Assembly: GCA_026706225.1 (NCBI GenBank)
Contig: JAPOZE010000528.1
Location: 1-6,566 of the forward strand
Length of the DNA stretch: 6,566 nucleotides
DNA from: Acidobacteriota bacterium
GTDB lineage: Bacteria; Acidobacteriota; Terriglobia; Versatilivoradales; Versatilivoraceae
Reading direction: 5' to 3'
Shown: piece by piece, positions 5,885-6,566 of the stretch
Numbering within the stretch: the stretch's first letter is position 1
How the letters are laid out: every line of letters starts with the position of its first letter
Position numbers and translations under genes: made by a program
Notes under the pieces: generated by a model
Told to the model about the DNA's origin: nothing
Databases searched by the model: none
Seen by the model: the letters and a program-made list of their open reading frames with translations, nothing else

Positions 5885-6234
5885 TAGCCGAGCGCCCTCA
5901 GATCTTCCTCGGAAAGCCCGAAGTAGTGGCCGATTTCGTGTTTCAGGGTCTTCTCGATCTGACGGCGCAGGTCGGCTTCCCCGTAGCTGACCGCTTCGAT
6001 GTTTTTCTGGTAGAGATAGACCTGCTGGGGAAAAGAGGCGCTGGCAAAGACGGATTGGCGGGTTTTCGGAACACCGCGAAACAGGCCCAGGAGCCGACCG
6101 GGGAATTGCCGCTGCAGTTCCGGCTCGGGGTAGTCCTGGACGATGACGGCAAGATTGTCCAGACGGTTCTTGAAGAATGGGGGCAAGCCTGCCAGGATCT
6201 CATCCACGACTTGCGAGAACCGGACCGCATCCAT
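5881..6234 (-). CDS. Small zincin-like metalloprotein (putative metallopeptidase)
   Basis: The 117-residue protein has the extended zinc signature of the Zincin_1 (formerly DUF1025) family: HEIGHYFGLSEED, with ligands His99 and His103, catalytic Glu100, Gly106 and a possible third ligand in the downstream acidic segment around Asp111. The length is normal for the family, which contains little beyond a minimal metallopeptidase core. Proteolytic activity and substrate are not established for most members. No signal peptide is visible, so it is probably cytosolic. The ATG at 6234-6232 has a weak AAGG seven bases upstream. It follows lpxD by 50 nt and overlaps the methyltransferase start by four bases, so the two genes are probably translated together. 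Confidence 0.88.
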   Translation of the reverse strand: MDAVRFSQVVDEILAGLPPFFKNRLDNLAVIVQDYPEPELQRQFPGRLLGLFRGVPKTRQSVFASASFPQQVYLYQKNIEAVSYGEADLRRQIEKTLKHEIGHYFGLSEEDLRALGY

Positions 6235-6284
6235 GAAGTTGCCTTAATCCGGCGGACGGATCTCCTCACTGACGCGGAGGGTCG

Positions 6285-6566
6285 TCACTTGCCGGATTTT
6301 TCCTTTTCCCGCAGGAGCTGATCGAGCCGTTTCTTCAGTCGCTCGAGTTCCGAACGCATCTGGGGAAGGCGGGGGAGGAGAGCCAGAATACGCTTGAACT
6401 CCCTCAGGGGACGGGCGGGCGTTCCCCAATAGACCTGGTTGCCCGGCAGGATCTTCCCGGGAAGGACCCCGGCCTGTCCGCCGATGACGGCGCCCTTTTT
6501 CACCCGAATGTGCTCGCCGAACCCGGCTTGGCCGGCGATGACCACCTGGTCTTCAATGACGGCGCT
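6285..6566 (-). CDS. lpxD: UDP-3-O-acylglucosamine N-acyltransferase, C-terminal part
   Basis: LpxD transfers a 3-hydroxyacyl chain from ACP to UDP-3-O-acylglucosamine, the third step of lipid A synthesis. Only the last 93 residues lie in the window; the frame runs off the right edge. They show hexapeptide-repeat turns of the left-handed beta-helix (VVIAGQAGFGEHIRVKKG, AVIGGQAGVLPG), then the characteristic VYWGTPARPLREFKRILALL segment and a C-terminal helix rich in Leu, Arg and Lys (PQMRSELERLKKRLDQLL). That ending distinguishes LpxD from LpxA. The catalytic His lies upstream, outside the window. The stop is TGA at 6287-6285. It is the first visible gene of a minus-strand run that continues into the zincin and methyltransferase genes. 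The usual neighbours fabZ and lpxA are not on this side. Confidence 0.9.
   Translation of the reverse strand, partial: SAVIEDQVVIAGQAGFGEHIRVKKGAVIGGQAGVLPGKILPGNQVYWGTPARPLREFKRILALLPRLPQMRSELERLKKRLDQLLREKEKSGK

Overview
The window reads as an ordinary chromosomal stretch of a moderately GC-rich Gram-negative bacterium. The 3' part of lpxD (lipid A synthesis) implies an outer membrane. FabH, an S1-domain ribosomal protein and a cytosolic-type M19 dipeptidase are all bacterial housekeeping types. The style of the FabH, S1 and M19 proteins and the presence of a small HExxH protein would suit Acidobacteriota or a neighbouring phylum, but this is an impression without a search. No rRNA, tRNA, CRISPR array or insertion sequence was seen.

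Layout, left half (plus strand): the 3' end of fabH (1-747), followed at once by a GC-rich hairpin; a strong sigma-70-type promoter (773-801) driving a Fe/Mn superoxide dismutase (905-1534); an intergenic region with hairpins and an extended -10 promoter (1714-1742) driving a five-domain S1 protein (1779-3263); a hairpin-rich 213-bp spacer; and an M19 dipeptidase with a GTG start (3477-4550).

Layout, right half (minus strand, read right to left): the 3' end of lpxD (6566-6285), a small zincin-like metalloprotein (6234-5881), a class I SAM-dependent methyltransferase overlapping it by 4 nt (5884-5135), and then a YefM/YoeB-type toxin-antitoxin module (antitoxin 5089-4847, toxin 4850-4587). This run converges on the dipeptidase with only 36 bp between stop codons.

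The best-supported discrete system is the toxin-antitoxin pair. Between the methyltransferase stop and the antitoxin start lie two CGTACG palindromes whose centres are 12 bp apart, inside a longer inverted repeat that fills the spacer of a predicted promoter. This mirrors the two-palindrome architecture known for the E. coli yefM-yoeB operator. The module is also less GC-rich (about 54% by hand count) than its flanks (about 65-70%), which suggests acquisition. I see no clearly new multi-gene system. Other points of interest are a superoxide dismutase with the His-type second shell seen in mycobacterial iron SOD, and a coupled zincin-methyltransferase pair of unknown function next to lpxD.
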